A stretch of DNA of 64,000 nucleotides from Hyposmocoma kahamanoa (GCF_003589595.1 NW_020653333.1:2543996-2607995); one strand, 5' to 3'; counted from the first letter of the stretch, positions 13,801 through 28,800 are shown. The notes: generated by a model not told the origin, from the sequence alone. Numbers and translations: made by a program.

Positions 13801-16800
13801 AAATACGTTCGTCTGGTGCCCCAACCGAATTTCAGTCGAACGCAAACTACGAGACTCAAAAAACGAGACTCACAACTCACAAATTTACGCTCATCTGGCC
13901 TCACCCTAACTGTGACTTGTGTAACGGATCCTATGTAAATTTATATAAAACGCAAAGGTACTTTTAAATATCGTATGACTAACACGTTGCTTGGCTATGC
14001 AGTAGTATTCTTTGTTCAACTATGTTTGTGACAGCTTGTTAAATATTATACAGAGCAATGTCGTGTGTTACTGTTAACTTAAACCATCAGATGAACTGCG
14101 GTTTTTTTTTAAACGACACCCTCACTTATAACACTTGCAGCGTCACTCAGAGCTTAAATAGCAAAGATCTTAGGGATACTACCATTGCTCCTGGCCCCTC
14201 TGAGATATAAAGATGACAAGTTTCTTGTATCTAGCAGTACCAATACTTTCACCAGCACCTTCAAAATAGGAACTCAGTAATTCACATGTTACTTCTTGGC
14301 GACTGCATTAGTATGGTGGCAGATGCTTTAATTTAGATTAATTTTTATTTCAAATATTTCTGAAAAATGTTAGTTTCGAACTTATTTCAGGCTTGTGTGA
14401 ATTATTGCTGATCTTCTAACTTGTATTCAGAAGCTATTTCCGATCTATCTCTTATTAAGAAAAAAGGGAGATAGATAATGGCAAATAGCTTCTAAATACA
14501 AGTTAGTAAATCGGCAATAATTGACTTATGCCTGAAATAAGTTAGAAACTAACATTTTTATAACTTTTTAAAATAAAAATTAATCTAACTTAAAACATCT
14601 GCCACCATACCTAATTCTGCCGCAAAAGGGAGGAAAAAAGGGAGATAGATGGCAAGTAGCGCCTTAACAGCAAATGGGAAACTTCTCCCTTTCCTTCTAA
14701 AAGATAAGGTTCACACCCACGCATCGATAAATCATAATCATACTGATTAAACTTATGAAACTGAAACATTATCTCAAGCAGTTAACTTAGTAACGAAGTA
14801 AATTTAACGAACGTCAATTGTACTTGTAATTTCGGGTTAACAATTATTAATTGTACGTACCTGGACTACAGTTGAAGGTCGATGGAGTGACGCGGTGCGA
14901 ATAAATATTAAGAGTAAACTAATTACTAACTTACCTGATCGATTTTGATCGCGTACTAAACCTATTTTGGTTTGAATACCATTTATCAGCAAATTCAGTA
15001 TTGTGTCGATATTAGACGACTTTTATATGGAGTATCGTCAACATGCTTCATGCATCAAACGTGTTGACGCAATTCCACATATTATACGCAATGCTGAAGT
15101 GTCCTGATAAGTATGTTCACAGATAAGTCAAGAAAATATGTTTTAAAAACGGATGATTCCTTAATTGGAGACATGTAAAACTAGCATGGCTTGAACGCAT
15201 TTCCTCATTCCTCGCTTTGGTGGACACCAGGCCCAAGAAGGAGTTAAAGATTAGGTACACCTGATTAGGTCCATCTCGCTAGCAGAATGCAGGTTGGAGA
15301 GATCTATTAAGTCGTCAGCGTAAAAGCGCTCACGAAAACGTGAACATAATCCGATCCTCCAAATGTTTTTTTTTCTATCACCGTTGCTGCTTTAAAAATT
15401 GCTACCGATTTTGCTCATTATCCCAACCATTTAGTGCTCTTTATTTCTTGTCTGCACTGTAGCCAAACCCATATTGCTGTATGTGATCAATTTCTTGCCA
15501 CGATTTAGGCTATAACCCTTTAAAGATAGGTCCACCACGTTCGCACAACGCAAGTTTAGTTTATGCAAACTAATTGGTCGTTCGCATGTATGAAATCTAC
15601 GTTATCTGTTTTATTGTTTACAGGAATGCTTGACGGTGTCCTCGAAATAATTTTTCTTTGCTAATCTGTCCGTTTCGTTATGCTTCGGTCACGGTTTATT
15701 AGTCACGAATACTGTTGCCTTTCCGTGCTCTTAATAGTTTTTCATTTTAAACCTTATTTTATATTCTTTTACTCTGGGTACATTGTGTCTGGTCGATGAC
15801 TCTTTCGTCTGTCATCTTTTATGAAAGACCAATTTTAAATTTCGACGAATTTGGTTATTGCCTTTGATTCAGTATTTATGTTGGGATGTCGAACGGGACA
15901 AGTAGACGGTTGGAGTTCCTATGTGCGGCATGTACCTATGAGTTAAATTTTTAAGTTACGTACATTTATGAATGTTTAGTATATCTCTCGATAAGAGTGA
16001 AGGAAAACATCTTGAAATATCATGCATGTTGAACACGGTTTAAAACTTTTAGAAACCGTATTAAATCCCCACTCCCTATTGTGCGGGCTGTGGGCTAAAA
16101 TCTCTCTTTAGTTGAGACGTGATGGCGAGTCATGGTACATGTAATGGAGGATGATGATATTGCAAAGTCATGTCATTAAGCACATCGTGATGTGTTTAAT
16201 GACGCTGTGTGATGCGAAGCGGCGGCGCTATGTCCCGCAATGACATAGTCTCTAGTCGACATACCTACCATGATTTAGCATATAATATAAAAGCAGAGCC
16301 GATTAGTCAGGCAGGAGCAAATTTCTTATAGATATTCCAAGCAAAATGCCTCAGCATGTATGTGACTTACCACATCGTAGCGTTGCACATTTCTACACTA
16401 ATAATTCTAATTTAGCGTTAAACTTCTCACGTCCATTCGTATTGAAGACTTGAAGATGATGAATTGCTCACAAGTGGTCCATTCGGCGTGATCTATCATA
16501 ATCTGAACAGGCGTACTTGTCAGGATAAGACTTCAATGCATCATTGCCTTCAGAACGTCGAGACTTGTTTCATTTAATAGGAGCTTCATTACTTTAGTTA
16601 TCTTGAAAGCCAATCTCAAGTTCCTTTTCGAGAATAGAGCTAGAGAAAGGTTCTAGTTGTAATCCAAAATAATCCCATTAAGAATGTAGTTTTCGAGTTG
16701 CAATAGAAGCCCGTCCGAAAACGTTCTAGAGACACATTGAAATTGAAAGCTGTTTAGGCTTTTTAAGAACAATACATTGTTTTATAGTTTTATACTATAA

Positions 16801-19800
16801 CCTTACGAGATGTAAGTAAGTAGAAAGTCGAACGAACCTGACGTACTTAAATAAAAGAAAAACTGTAACATTGAGAATCGATTCAGAAATAGGTATAAGG
16901 ATTTAATACTTCTGAAGTTCAGACTGACTAAAGATTCGGTGTGTGTGAAGAAAAGATCAAAGTATGAGTCCAGCTGTCGCCGCTAGACCCAGAAAAAGAT
17001 GTAGAGAATCCCGACGGGCTAGATCAATCTTCTTATCGTATCGGTAACACTAAACTATTGTGGCCCTGAACTCGGTCACGCCGACCGCGTCAGTAGTAGC
17101 CGCCAAAGAGTCCTATAACTATTATGGCCTTGAACTCGGTCACGCCGACCGCGTCACTAGTAACCGCCAAAGAGTAGACTCCAGTGGACATGCTTGCTAT
17201 CGTGATAAAAGGATTTGCCAATCGGCGTAAGGCATTCGTAGACTGTTGCCCAGGATGCGCCTTACAGGAAAGGAATGGTACGTCGTGCGGGGAGGCTCCT
17301 TTCGTGTACCCCTGCTCGATCAATTAAGTTTGACGATCAAAGGTAGGTCCACAGATCCGCAGCGCACACATCGGACGGATCGCATTATACGGATTTTAGT
17401 ATTCTTTGTATAGAAGTTCATAAAATTGCGTCGATTGATCTGCATCGCACGGACGCACGCACCGGCCTGTCGGTAATGCTGACGCAGTTGCTTCGAGGGG
17501 CAACTTTCTGGATGCGTGCCGACGACGTCATACGGATTGCGTATCAGTGGACGCAATCCGCGCGCGCGCGCCGTCACCATTTGCTATTTTGCATTCGGCG
17601 CCCGCGTTGTTACTGATCATGGACGAAAAGTGGCGCCGGCAATCCTATAGTCAGTAGTTGCGTCGGCAATCCAATTGCTGCGGCTACAGTGGACGCACTG
17701 CCACAAACGGAGCCGTTTCATGCGATCCGTACGATTCGTGCTGTGCGGATCTATGGACGCCTACCTTTATAGGATTCCTGTAGTCCATTAACAATAAGCA
17801 GCATGTTTACAGGGTTAATGCCGGCGATGTTTAGCAGTTGTGATTTTTTTAAGATGAACAAGTTTAAACTGGCCTTGTTAGTTTGTACAAAATAATTCGT
17901 TACATATGTAGTAAGGTTGACATTCATGTGGTGTTAGTTGATTGGTCCATTGCGTTCGCAACACCAGCTCTAGGCTAAAATAAATAATCTTTTCTATTAC
18001 ACATACATAGAGTTTTATGGTATTGTAAGGAAAGTTGTCGTTAGTAGTGCCATTGCTTTAAAATGCCGTGGTATTACTTCTGCGTAATATATTTATATTG
18101 CAAAAGTGGAACACAAAACATATAGTAAACTCGGACCAACTTCGGATGTAGCTTGTGCGCTAAGTCCAATTCAAATCCGAGAAAATGCGAATATCGCTTG
18201 TACACTTAGAGATAAAATGACACTTCGGACACTTGTAACATTTCGGACCGTCATTTGTCGTATTTGAAAATGGGGGTCTACTCTCGATCTCCGTCCGACA
18301 TCCGTCCGAAACAATTACTGCCAAATAAGCAATACTTGACCAAAATTAAAAGACGCGTGTTGCAAATGAAGCTTCATACTGGATACTTGTCTTTTAATTT
18401 TGTCGAATATTACTTATTTGAAAGTAATTGTTTCGGACGGATGCTGGACGGAGATCGAGAGTAGCCCCCTTGATACGAATCGGACGTAGTGCGCGAGTGC
18501 TCTAAAGGTGTCACCAAATTTATTAACGTGTGATGTGAAACTACAACGCCTTTTTCGCTCTTACTGGCTTAATACGATTCTGCGTTAGTAAGTGTGGTGA
18601 CTCCCTAAAGAAAAATTCCCCGTCGTCACTTAACGTCATGTAAAAACATGAACAATACAAAATCCCCGTCAGTGACTTAATCACATGAGGAAAGAAAATT
18701 TTGTTTTATTTTTTTATTATTGTATCATTATTGTTTTTTAGTATGATATCAAGTGACATAACGAACAAGTCTAGTATGTGACAACAAGTTTTTACTAGCA
18801 GTATAACTTCTTGTGAAAGAGTTTGTCCATTGACAGCGTTGCCAATGTGTGGGGAATTTCAAATCGTTTGAGCTCGATTGGGGTTTCTGTGGGGATTGGC
18901 GCTATGAGGGTTTGGTTTGATTGGCTCTATTGACGCTATGCTGGAATGCCCGAATTGTCCCGTATATACATAGCGCCAATCCCCACGAAAACCCCATTCG
19001 AGCTCAAACGATTTGAAATTTCCCACACATTCGCAACGCTGCCAGTGAAGTACTATCATCTTAACTATTTCTGCCGCCAAGCAGTAAGTGAGCTTCACTG
19101 CGTTCCGATTTTGAAGGGGTTGTACCAAGTGTCGGGACGAACAAGTCGTGCGCCTGGTGGTAAGCGACATGCCTGCCCATAACAATTGCAGTGTAATTTA
19201 GAACTTTATATCGCAGAGATCTGTGTGCCACTGCGTCCGTCATCCTGAGACATAGAGCTGACAAATACCACGTGTCTGTAGTTTCACCAGCTAACTTATC
19301 CTTCAAAACCAGAAGGGCTGTAATGCTCGTTACTGCTTGGTGGCAAAATAGAATGGTGCATGTACTTTCCTAGACGAACGCGTTCACAGGGAACCCTACT
19401 GCTGTCAAACATTTAAACACTGGTCTTCCAGTTCTTACAATTAATGCTCATGATGATGACGACTATGCAAAATTTGTTCATACGAAATGCGTATAGACTA
19501 GCCTTCATTTTGATATCGTTGTGGTTGGCTAACTGCCATCCAAAAATTAATACGTTCGTGATAATGTTCCATTTCGGTCGCACATAGAAAAGAATAGCTC
19601 AACGTGCGTCAAGTTCACGATCGAATACATCTATGACGTAATTCGCCACTCAAAACGGAGGCGGACGCTTTTCAGCTAAAAATTTGTGCTAGAATACTTT
19701 AGTTTATGACATATTTTGTAATATTAATAAAGTCTGAAATTCGAACTTGAATAGAATTTGGACATTTGGAATTGGAAATAGCTATCTATTTTTAAATTGG

Positions 19801-22800
19801 GCATAGATTTGCAAAAATCGTGATGGGTTGAAAAAAATGTTACGTTAAATTCCTTATACAGGGTGTAACCGAAGGGTGCAGTGTAAATCCATAAACGTAG
19901 AGAGTTTCAATTACTTTCAAATAGCAAATTGGCACTGATATTTTAGTTGAATATTTTGTCTAATTAAATTAATTTCATTTAAAAAAATTGCGATAATTTG
20001 TCGTTATCGATATTAAAATCAAGCTCGAACATCACTAATCTCATACAAGCACTTGATTTGAAGTTGTCGTAAATACGTGACGTAATAGATTTTATTATTT
20101 ATTCACTTACAAAACTTGTACTTCTGAGCACATGTCACAAATATTATAGCGCATGAACTGTGAAAGGTGCTAGGAATGATTTTGGATCATTAGTTACATA
20201 GCACTAGTTATGATTTTATTCGTACTTAAAATTAGTAGAATTATAACATTCAGTGCTAAAATTCATTCTTTTAAATTTACAGACATTTAGTTTGTTTATT
20301 TTGCAATAATTTTGACAATGTCACTGTCACAATTTTATTTTATTATCCCTATTGATTATGGTTTTGTAACAAAAAAGTTTATACTTACACTAGAAAACAA
20401 ATCTTAATCAAAACTTACTGTCTCAAAAAAGAGTATAATTGGCCTAACTCGATAATGTCTCATTGATTATGATTTTATGATTTTCTTAGTTTATAACAAC
20501 GCTGCTATTATTAGGTACCTACATACTTTATAGGGGTATGTATACTCTGATTGCGTGATCGGTTGGTAGTGGAAACTGATATGACCTTCAATGTGTATAC
20601 TTTGATCATAATATCAGTTTCACCTGCTTAATTGCCGTACGATTTGTCGCAAACAATCGCGCGATTCGATTCAACTGAAAAAATATTTTAAGTGGAGTCC
20701 CAACAAATCACATATTTTTCAATAAGTTTTAATTTCTTTGCATTGGAATAATTTCCAAAAAAAATTAAACTGTTTCATAAATATTGGGATCTGTTGGGAA
20801 ACTATTTGAAATATTTTTTCAGTTCAGTCGAATCGCGCAATCGGTTGCGATAAATCGTACAGCGATTGGACGGGTGCAACTGATACCGTGATCAAAGTGT
20901 ACAAATTGAAGGTTATTTAGGTTATAAGGTAGGTTTTCGCCACCGACCGATTACACGATCAGAGTATACATAACCCTTTATAATGTCGCTCCTCACTAAA
21001 ATACCTTTTTGGTATGTCAACAGTTAACATTTCCATAAATAAAATAAAGATTCTAAAAAGACAAAAATAAAAATTCAACGTAAACACAAAAGTATACTTT
21101 ATGAAAGACGTGGATCTAACATAGCTTTTTTTTATTTGTTTTATATGCATATGGTTTGCAATCCCAAGAGTTGCTCCAGTTCGAAGCTATTATTTTCGAA
21201 ATGATCTCCTCTTCTATGTCAGGATCACGAACACTTGGGCGACCTTCTGGCCTATCACATTGCAATGTGCCAGTAGTTTGAAGCCTCAAAACCATATTCC
21301 TAAAGCAGGCTCTCGAAGGAAGTTGACAGCGTTCAGCTTCTGGTCTACCATCTATAAATCTCTCACGGGTTTGGTCCAAACTTCCGTCTGCTGCTCCAAC
21401 ACACAACATCATTTCTTAATATTCTGAATTACTTAGAAATGCCATTACTATGGTTATTCCGAAATTATTGACTACAAAATCTGAAAGAACAACACGCGGT
21501 ATCAATGACAGAATGACCGACAGCGTCAATATCCATTTTATTTTTATTTATCACAAACAAAACTGTAGGTATTGAATCTTATTGTATAAAAATGTTTTTA
21601 ATTCTAAAATACTCTACCATATTTAAATGAAAACAAATTGAACATTAAATTTTCCCGCCATTTTTGACTAATTTCAAAGTAAGTGGTTGGGTGAGGTTAG
21701 TGATGTTAGAGCACGATTTTAATACCGATATCGACGAACTTTCGTAATTTTTTTAAAATTAAATTAATTTTATTACTCATAATTTTCTTCAAAAATCAAT
21801 GCTAATTTACTATTTGATAGTAATTCTCTACAACCTTGTATTTCCATTGCACGTTTCGGTTACGCCTTGTATAGTATTATTATTCAATGTAAAAATATAC
21901 TGAAAAAGAGACCACAGTTTGTAAAACAAAAGGTTTACAAAGGTAAGTCATAGATAACGATCTATGATCATAAAGCACGCTAGAGTTATATTTACTCCAT
22001 ACTTATGTTTTCCTTAAGGTGTTTATGTAATCAGACTTAGTCATTCGGCGCGCAGCCTACCGTCTGGACGGCTAGCGGCTATTAAATTCGGGAGTAAAAC
22101 TTAGCACAATATTATCATATGTGATAAAAACAACGATAACATTATATCTAAGTGTATTTTCACGCCGTTTGTGAATGTGCCAGTACCTTAAAATGCGCGC
22201 GAGATAGCAGTATTGCGCGACCTGTTACGTTTTTTTAAAAAATATTCTTTATAAAAAGAAGATCATTAATGTATAGTGTTCGTTTTTTGAAATGAATGCA
22301 ACGGAGCTAGTGTTAGGTTTATCAACTACTCCAATACCAGTTACTTCGTTTATTAATTCGGGAATATCAAGTGAGTTTACATTTAGTGATACTATGTCAT
22401 CCAGCGTGACTATGGATTTCGTGACGACCACTGAAGCTCCTGGTGTTCGGTCATGGCTAACCAACTTAATTATGCAGGTCTGTACACAAAAGAATTGCTA
22501 AAACGGCATTTGTATACATATTTATAGTCCCATTTCATTCCAATGTTATTAGCTAAGCGTGACTTATTGTATTATTTTATGTATTATACTTTACGATTGA
22601 AATTGACTACAAATATAAGACTTTATTAAGAAACATGAACTGATGTTTGTTTCAATTTTGTTAGTTTTAATTTACGATACCAAGTTTTAAAAATAGTCGG
22701 TTACAGTACCAACGTGACGGTAAAGGAGTCAAATTTACTTATAGGATCTAACAGCCAAATAGGACGCTATAAAATATTATATACTACATTATACTATTTA

Positions 22801-25800
22801 AAATCGTCGTTAGAATTTATAATGATAGAAAAAAAGAATTATAAAAAGAATAATATGTTTTTTGCGGTGGCAACTCTAAACTCTAAAATGTTACTACCTA
22901 ACACGAGTGTTCAGTTATTACTTGACAAAGGATTGCCGCGCCTAATGGCTAATTATTATTTCACTACCTGTGAAACTAGCACTTATACGATAACAACATT
23001 TTCAGTGCGATATTTTCGTAGCGGGATACAGCTCTATGACGCAATGAAAATCTGGCCCTTTGACAACAGCCAAACTTTGTTTTAAATTTATTTAAATCGG
23101 GAATGTTTGCAGCCAGGATGAAAAACATGATATTGTGTAAATGTGACATTATTGCTGTGTCTATACAGCTAAAGCGGGACCTGAGTGGGGACTGTAAAAT
23201 TCTGAAAGAGACTAATTTTCGTAATATTTTTCGTAGGCGGGCAGTTCTTGTGAAATTTCGAAATTTGTGCTTCGAATATTTATGATAATTGTTAGGAAGA
23301 ATTTATATTTATTATTTGTCAATTTCGTAGTACTCATGTACATAGTTTTTGCTGATATAGTGGTCCCCAAAATAAATGACTTAAGAAATGTATAGGGCAG
23401 TCAGAACATTTGAGGGTGAGGGAATGATGGTGAGAGAATGACAAAATCAAAATAAACCGAGAAAAAAATAGCGATATAAACTTACTTTAAGGGTCGTATT
23501 CTAGAACTCTACTCAATGCTCAAGTTAGGATTTGAGTATGGTTTAAAGCACTCTAAAACATACTCAAGTCCCTGCCATTAGGGTCGTATTTCCAGTGCTT
23601 GTGTTGCCAGTGCAATTCTGACTTGAGCATTGAATAGAGTTCTAGAATACGACCCTTTGACTTAATATTTTGTGTCAGCTCACTGCTACCAATAACTAGT
23701 CTGAATGAATAATATCAAATGCTTTACTTCTTTTTATATGATGTGAGGGAATGACTGTCAAAAATTTAACTTTTAGAATTTTAAATTAAATCTTTTCGTA
23801 GTAAAAACTCTGACACAAGTTGATTTTTTTTCGTTTTGAAACGTTTACAGTACTGCTAACTTTTCAAAACTGACAAAATGCATTTACCAAAGATTAAAAA
23901 TGCGTTCACAAATTGAGTGAAAGTAAAAATGTGAGGGAATGTTTTTTTTTTGGTTGGAACATGAATAATAGTACATTTTTAAAATTTATTTATCGTGTTT
24001 TTTACCACAGGATAGCTTTAATATTGCAAAAGAATATTTTATTTGATCGAATGTTTAAAATTTAAAGGTTATTTTTGTTAAATGTGTTGATTTAAAGCAC
24101 AGAACATGTTTGATTGAATGAGTGATGGAATGATTTTGGGTTCAAATTTATATTATTATTTTTTAAATTTAAATAGACTATTCATTTTATGTAGGCATTA
24201 GTAGCAATTGATTATAATTTGATATTAAATATTTATTTTACCGCAAGAACGAATTACTTTTTTTTATAAACCTAAAGGACAAAAAAAAGGAATTTCGAAA
24301 TTTTGTAAGAATTATCCAGGCACAAAATTTCACACATTGTGCAGGGAATTTATTTATTTATCTAACAAGAAGACCAACAGCTTAAAACTAAATTGAGGAA
24401 TATTAATAAAATCATGATAAACCCATTTACACGTCCCACTGTTGGGCACGGGTCTCCTCTCAGGTGAGGGTAGGCCGTAGTCCGCCACGACTGGCCCAAT
24501 GCGGGTTTGAAACTTCACACGTTTTCAGGGGGTTCACAACCTTCTTCTACGTGCAGGTTTTATCACGGTGTTTTCCTTCACCGAAAAGTTCATGGTAAAA
24601 TTCAAATTACATTTCGCACATAAAGTCTGAGAAAGTCAGAGGTCCGAAAAAATAGTTTCATTTCCTACGTGTAACAATCGCGAAAACCTAAGAACTCAAT
24701 ATTACATAGAGTGTTAAAATGCTTGCTTGCGCGTAGTGATGAAAGAGACTCAGTCTTTTAAGGCCTTTTAAAAAACCTCGACTAATTTTTAACGCCTCAC
24801 TACTAGTTTAATCTTTTAACCCACAAGTCTTACGTCTAAAACTGAAGACTAATTCGAGTTGGAGTCTTTGAACCCTAGGAAGCTTAAAATACTTATAGGA
24901 CTAAAACCACTGTCGCCTTATAGCCTCGGGGAGTCACGAGTCATGAGCCGTGTGGCGTGATTTTATTTCTAACCACAAGATATTTATTTTACGATTGATG
25001 GATAACGTTAACGTAGCTTTGTTCGCAGTAGTCAGTTACTTATAACTAATTCAAGAATTTGTTTTTTGGCAATTATTTGTTTCTTTAAAATAAAAATAAA
25101 TAAGGATACAGAACCCAACAGTCAAGTATTGTATCAAATTTTAGTGCCTGATAATGTCGTTAGACTATAATGATGAATGAAACATACTATTTATGAACGC
25201 ATTAAGTGGAGGTGCACAGTCTCTGCCTTTCCCTGAATGGGTGATAGGCGAGATTTTTATGTATATATTTGTTCTATGTATTACAGATAAATTGTATCTC
25301 ACTACTGTGCACGAGTTTCTAAAGAAGTTTAAATAAAAGTACCAGGACTTCATAATGAGAAAAGTGGTTACAGACCGATATTACATAAAAAAAATGGCAC
25401 GTTATAACTGGATTTCCATGGACTTTTAAATATTGGTTGTATTTTATTATTTTAATTTACTTGCAGAAAAAGTGTTGTATGCAATCATTATATAATTAGG
25501 TCTTAAAGTCTCGTACCTATTGCTTAAACCATTTTTTGAATCCTAATTTTTATTATAAGTAAATAAATGTGATTATTTAGTACATACTACGTTATTTTCA
25601 TTTATAACCTTCGGCTTTAATTAGACATAAAATAGGTACAAATACATTGCAAACAACTCGAGTTGTTTAAGTCGTTTAAGTCTTAAGTATATTAATATAA
25701 CGACTGAAACTTAATAAAAACTCGAACCTTCAGTCGAGTCCTGTAAAATGGAGTCGAGTCTTTATAAACGCTTCAAAAGACTGAGGGTCGTATTCTAGAA

Positions 25801-28800
25801 CTCTACTCAATGCTCAAGTCAGGATTTGAGTATGGTTTAAAGCACTCGAAATCATATGAAAGTCCCTGCCATTAGGGTCGTATACGACCCTGAGTCTCTT
25901 TATCACTACTTGCGCGCCACATAAACTCGTTTTGCCTGTATTTAGTACGGGTCGGGTTAGAATCAAAATTCAATTGTTTCTTAAGGATTTACGAGATATT
26001 CTGTCAGTGATATTTTTGTGATATCAATACCAGATAATCAATTGAGCCTGACGTTGTATTTTATTAAACCGACCCGAACTCGCAACGAGAAATCCGCGAG
26101 TAATCGGGCCCCGATTTAAGAACACCTACCCGCAAGTCTAAAAAGTCTTACAAATGACGTAGTGTTTTGTTTCCGACTGAAAACCTTTTATTGGATAATT
26201 AATTCTACAGTGTAGAGGAATTTCTTTTAAAGAAATTGTAATTATATTTTGATATGGACGTATTTGTATTATGAAAATATTTGATTTTTATTTGTGTTTT
26301 TGTAGTTCGTATTTCTCTTTATTTTTCTTTTAATTATTTTATTTTATATTAACAATAAAATTATTGTTTACAATAATGACGATCATGTTATCACTTGACA
26401 TTATATTTCGAATTATAATAGGAAATGAAACTATTTTTCCGGATTTAAATCTCTTCATCTTCACTTATGTTCATGTTCAGGTTCATGGTCAGTCAACCGT
26501 GACCATGGGACCTGTAAAGGGCCCGAAACGTCCGTTTATTTTAAAATAATAAATATACGCGATTGAAATCCGGAAAATAGTTTCATTTCCTATGTGTAAC
26601 AATCGCGAAAACCTAAGAACTCGATATCGAATTGTAATATTATGAAATTGATAATATGAAATAAATGATTGTATTCTAAAAACATTAGGTCACTAATATT
26701 ATGAAAGTAATACTTACTCTTACGCTGCTGGTTTTGCGACCCGAAGTGTTTTTGTAATTACATTGACACAATAAACATTTTTGGTAAGTGAACTAGTCAT
26801 TACGAAAAAATCTCGATTCGCCTTCAGATACCCTGGAATTTCTTAAAAAAAATTGCATCGAATAGGAGGCAGTCAGACTTATAACAAAGTATTGAAGTAC
26901 TTTGAAAACAACGGCTAATAAAGACGTTATTACGGTCTTCGTTTTTTTATAACCGTTGTATACCATGTTGATACGACTTGTATGTTTATCGAAGTCTAGA
27001 AGAGTTTCTCGCCAGACTTTATCTTTCTTTATCTACAACCCAATTTTGTACAATCTGAAACTATACTTATCTGGTTAAATACTGATTTAAAAATCATACA
27101 GCTTAAAAGTAAATTTTTTTGTCGTGTTCTGTACTTGGCGAACAAGACAACGTTATTTGCTCGTAAATTTCTTGTCACGAACGAAGAAGTCGGCTGCACC
27201 AAGCAAAAAGAAAGTAAGCCACAAGCATGTAATTTTTCAGGAGAGCCATCATAAGCAGCTATTTAATAAATATTAGACAACATCTACGTTTCTCCGATTC
27301 CAAAGTAAATAACTAAAGCATTTGTGTTATGGAAATCTGAAACAACGACGGTACCACAAACACCCAGACTCGAGGTAAAGTAGTAAAATTAGTTTTCTAC
27401 ATTGACCCGACATGATCGAACGCAGGACCTCAGAGATGATATGAGTGACACCATAAAAATCGATGTGCAAACCACTCGATCACGGAGTTCGTCAAAGTCA
27501 ATGCTACAGATTTGTTTGTTGTGCAATTTGGACCACCAAAACTCGGCCCAATAGACCAGACTACCATCTGCATAAAAACCTCAGTCATGGAAAACGTTAA
27601 AAATGGAAAAAATTATAATATAATATTTTTTCTATGTACGGATATTAATTATCAGAATAAAAAAAAACACATCGGGGCATAAAGTGGATTCAAGCTTTAC
27701 GTTCTTGGGTCGTTTTATTGAAATTTTTGGAACCTGAAATGGTTTTATGGACTTTTCATGTCAAAACAAAATGTAGTATTGTAACACCACGTACAAAAAA
27801 TATTAGTAAGATCGCCTTGCTGTTAGATGGCGTTGGGATTAAAATAGAACGCGCTATCGAAATGTTAACTAAATTACCATTTAAGTTGCAACAGAAAATT
27901 GCTTTGTATCGAATCATAGGGCCTATGAATGTCATTCCAGTATTTCCACCGGGTGGGATACTTGGTTGAAAGCTCATAGCATCGTCGTTCTTGATCGTCG
28001 ACTGCCGCTTCCATCAGGTGGGACGGAGAGCTAACATCGAGGATAAGCGTGATTACGTCTCCTATGTCAGTCATACAACTACTTCAATAAAAGCCGTTGC
28101 GCATTTGGAGCTTCAAGGACCTTTCTTCACCCTTCGTCGCTTCGTGTACCCATTACAGTATCTTTTATCTGTAAAAATAAATATAATAAAAAAATAACAC
28201 ACGTCACCTTTCGTCGTAAAAGTGTTAAAGCAATGGTATTGGAGATAATAAAAAAACATGCTAAATAAAAGGAAACAACTATCTTTAAAACCCATGTACT
28301 TACATGAGTAGTGTATTATTGCTGTCGGCACATTTGACAAGAATCAACAGCAGTTTACATTTAGTACAGTTCGTCCAGGGAAGTAATGCCACTGTACCTA
28401 TTTCCGCCGTCAAGGAGTAAAGTGACGTTTTAAATGGTAAGGCGGGTGGTAAAACCAAAGGCATATGGGACTTGTCAACTATGTTTCAGAGTGATGAGTG
28501 CAGTGCCCTTCAAATATTTGCGATTCAAACCTAGTAAGTGGTACTGCAACCGTTATGGATGGACGCGTTGCTTACCGCCAGACTTGCTCATCTCGGTAGT
28601 TGATATCATAAAAAAAATCATTGTCAAGCATGCACTTAAGATTATGCCTCGGAAACATTTTGAAGTGCCTCTTGAAATAATTTTCAATGTCATAGTATTG
28701 ATTTTTGGCAAACGTGCAAGATATTTTGAGCTTTGCACTTATAAATAAAAATTATCATAATGTCATGAATTCAAGGATGTACTTGAGATTAAGAAATCTC

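Larger units (their letters stand above)
19855..21873. mobile_element. 2.0-kb long-TIR DNA transposon remnant
   Basis: TIRs of about 190 bp: the left begins TATACAGGGTGTAACCGAA, the right ends TTCGGTTACGCCTTGTATA, and the inner part is mirrored through AACATCACTAA. The body holds a helix-turn-helix transposase fragment (21116-21412, minus strand). A 444-bp MITE sits inside. No DDE catalytic domain is left, so it is non-autonomous. Confidence 0.8.
1834..22276 (+). other. TMEM165: Intron 1 of TMEM165 (20.4 kb)
   Basis: Bounded by the GTAAGT donor and the uncertain exon 2 acceptor. Most of what is recognisable is transposon-derived (listed separately). No further exon of the gene is visible, though a short cassette could be missed because the N-terminal linker is not conserved. 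Confidence 0.7.

Noticed and set aside
22714..23085. Open frame of 123 codons downstream of exon 2
   Set aside because: AT-rich Lys/Asn/Tyr/Ile-heavy composition, no family resemblance, no splice or start support, inside an intron; expected by chance.
27718..28200. Overlapping frames on both strands, including CYELSTKYPTRWKYW
   Set aside because: Could not be tied to any family; frames are short, overlap on opposite strands and lack splice logic.
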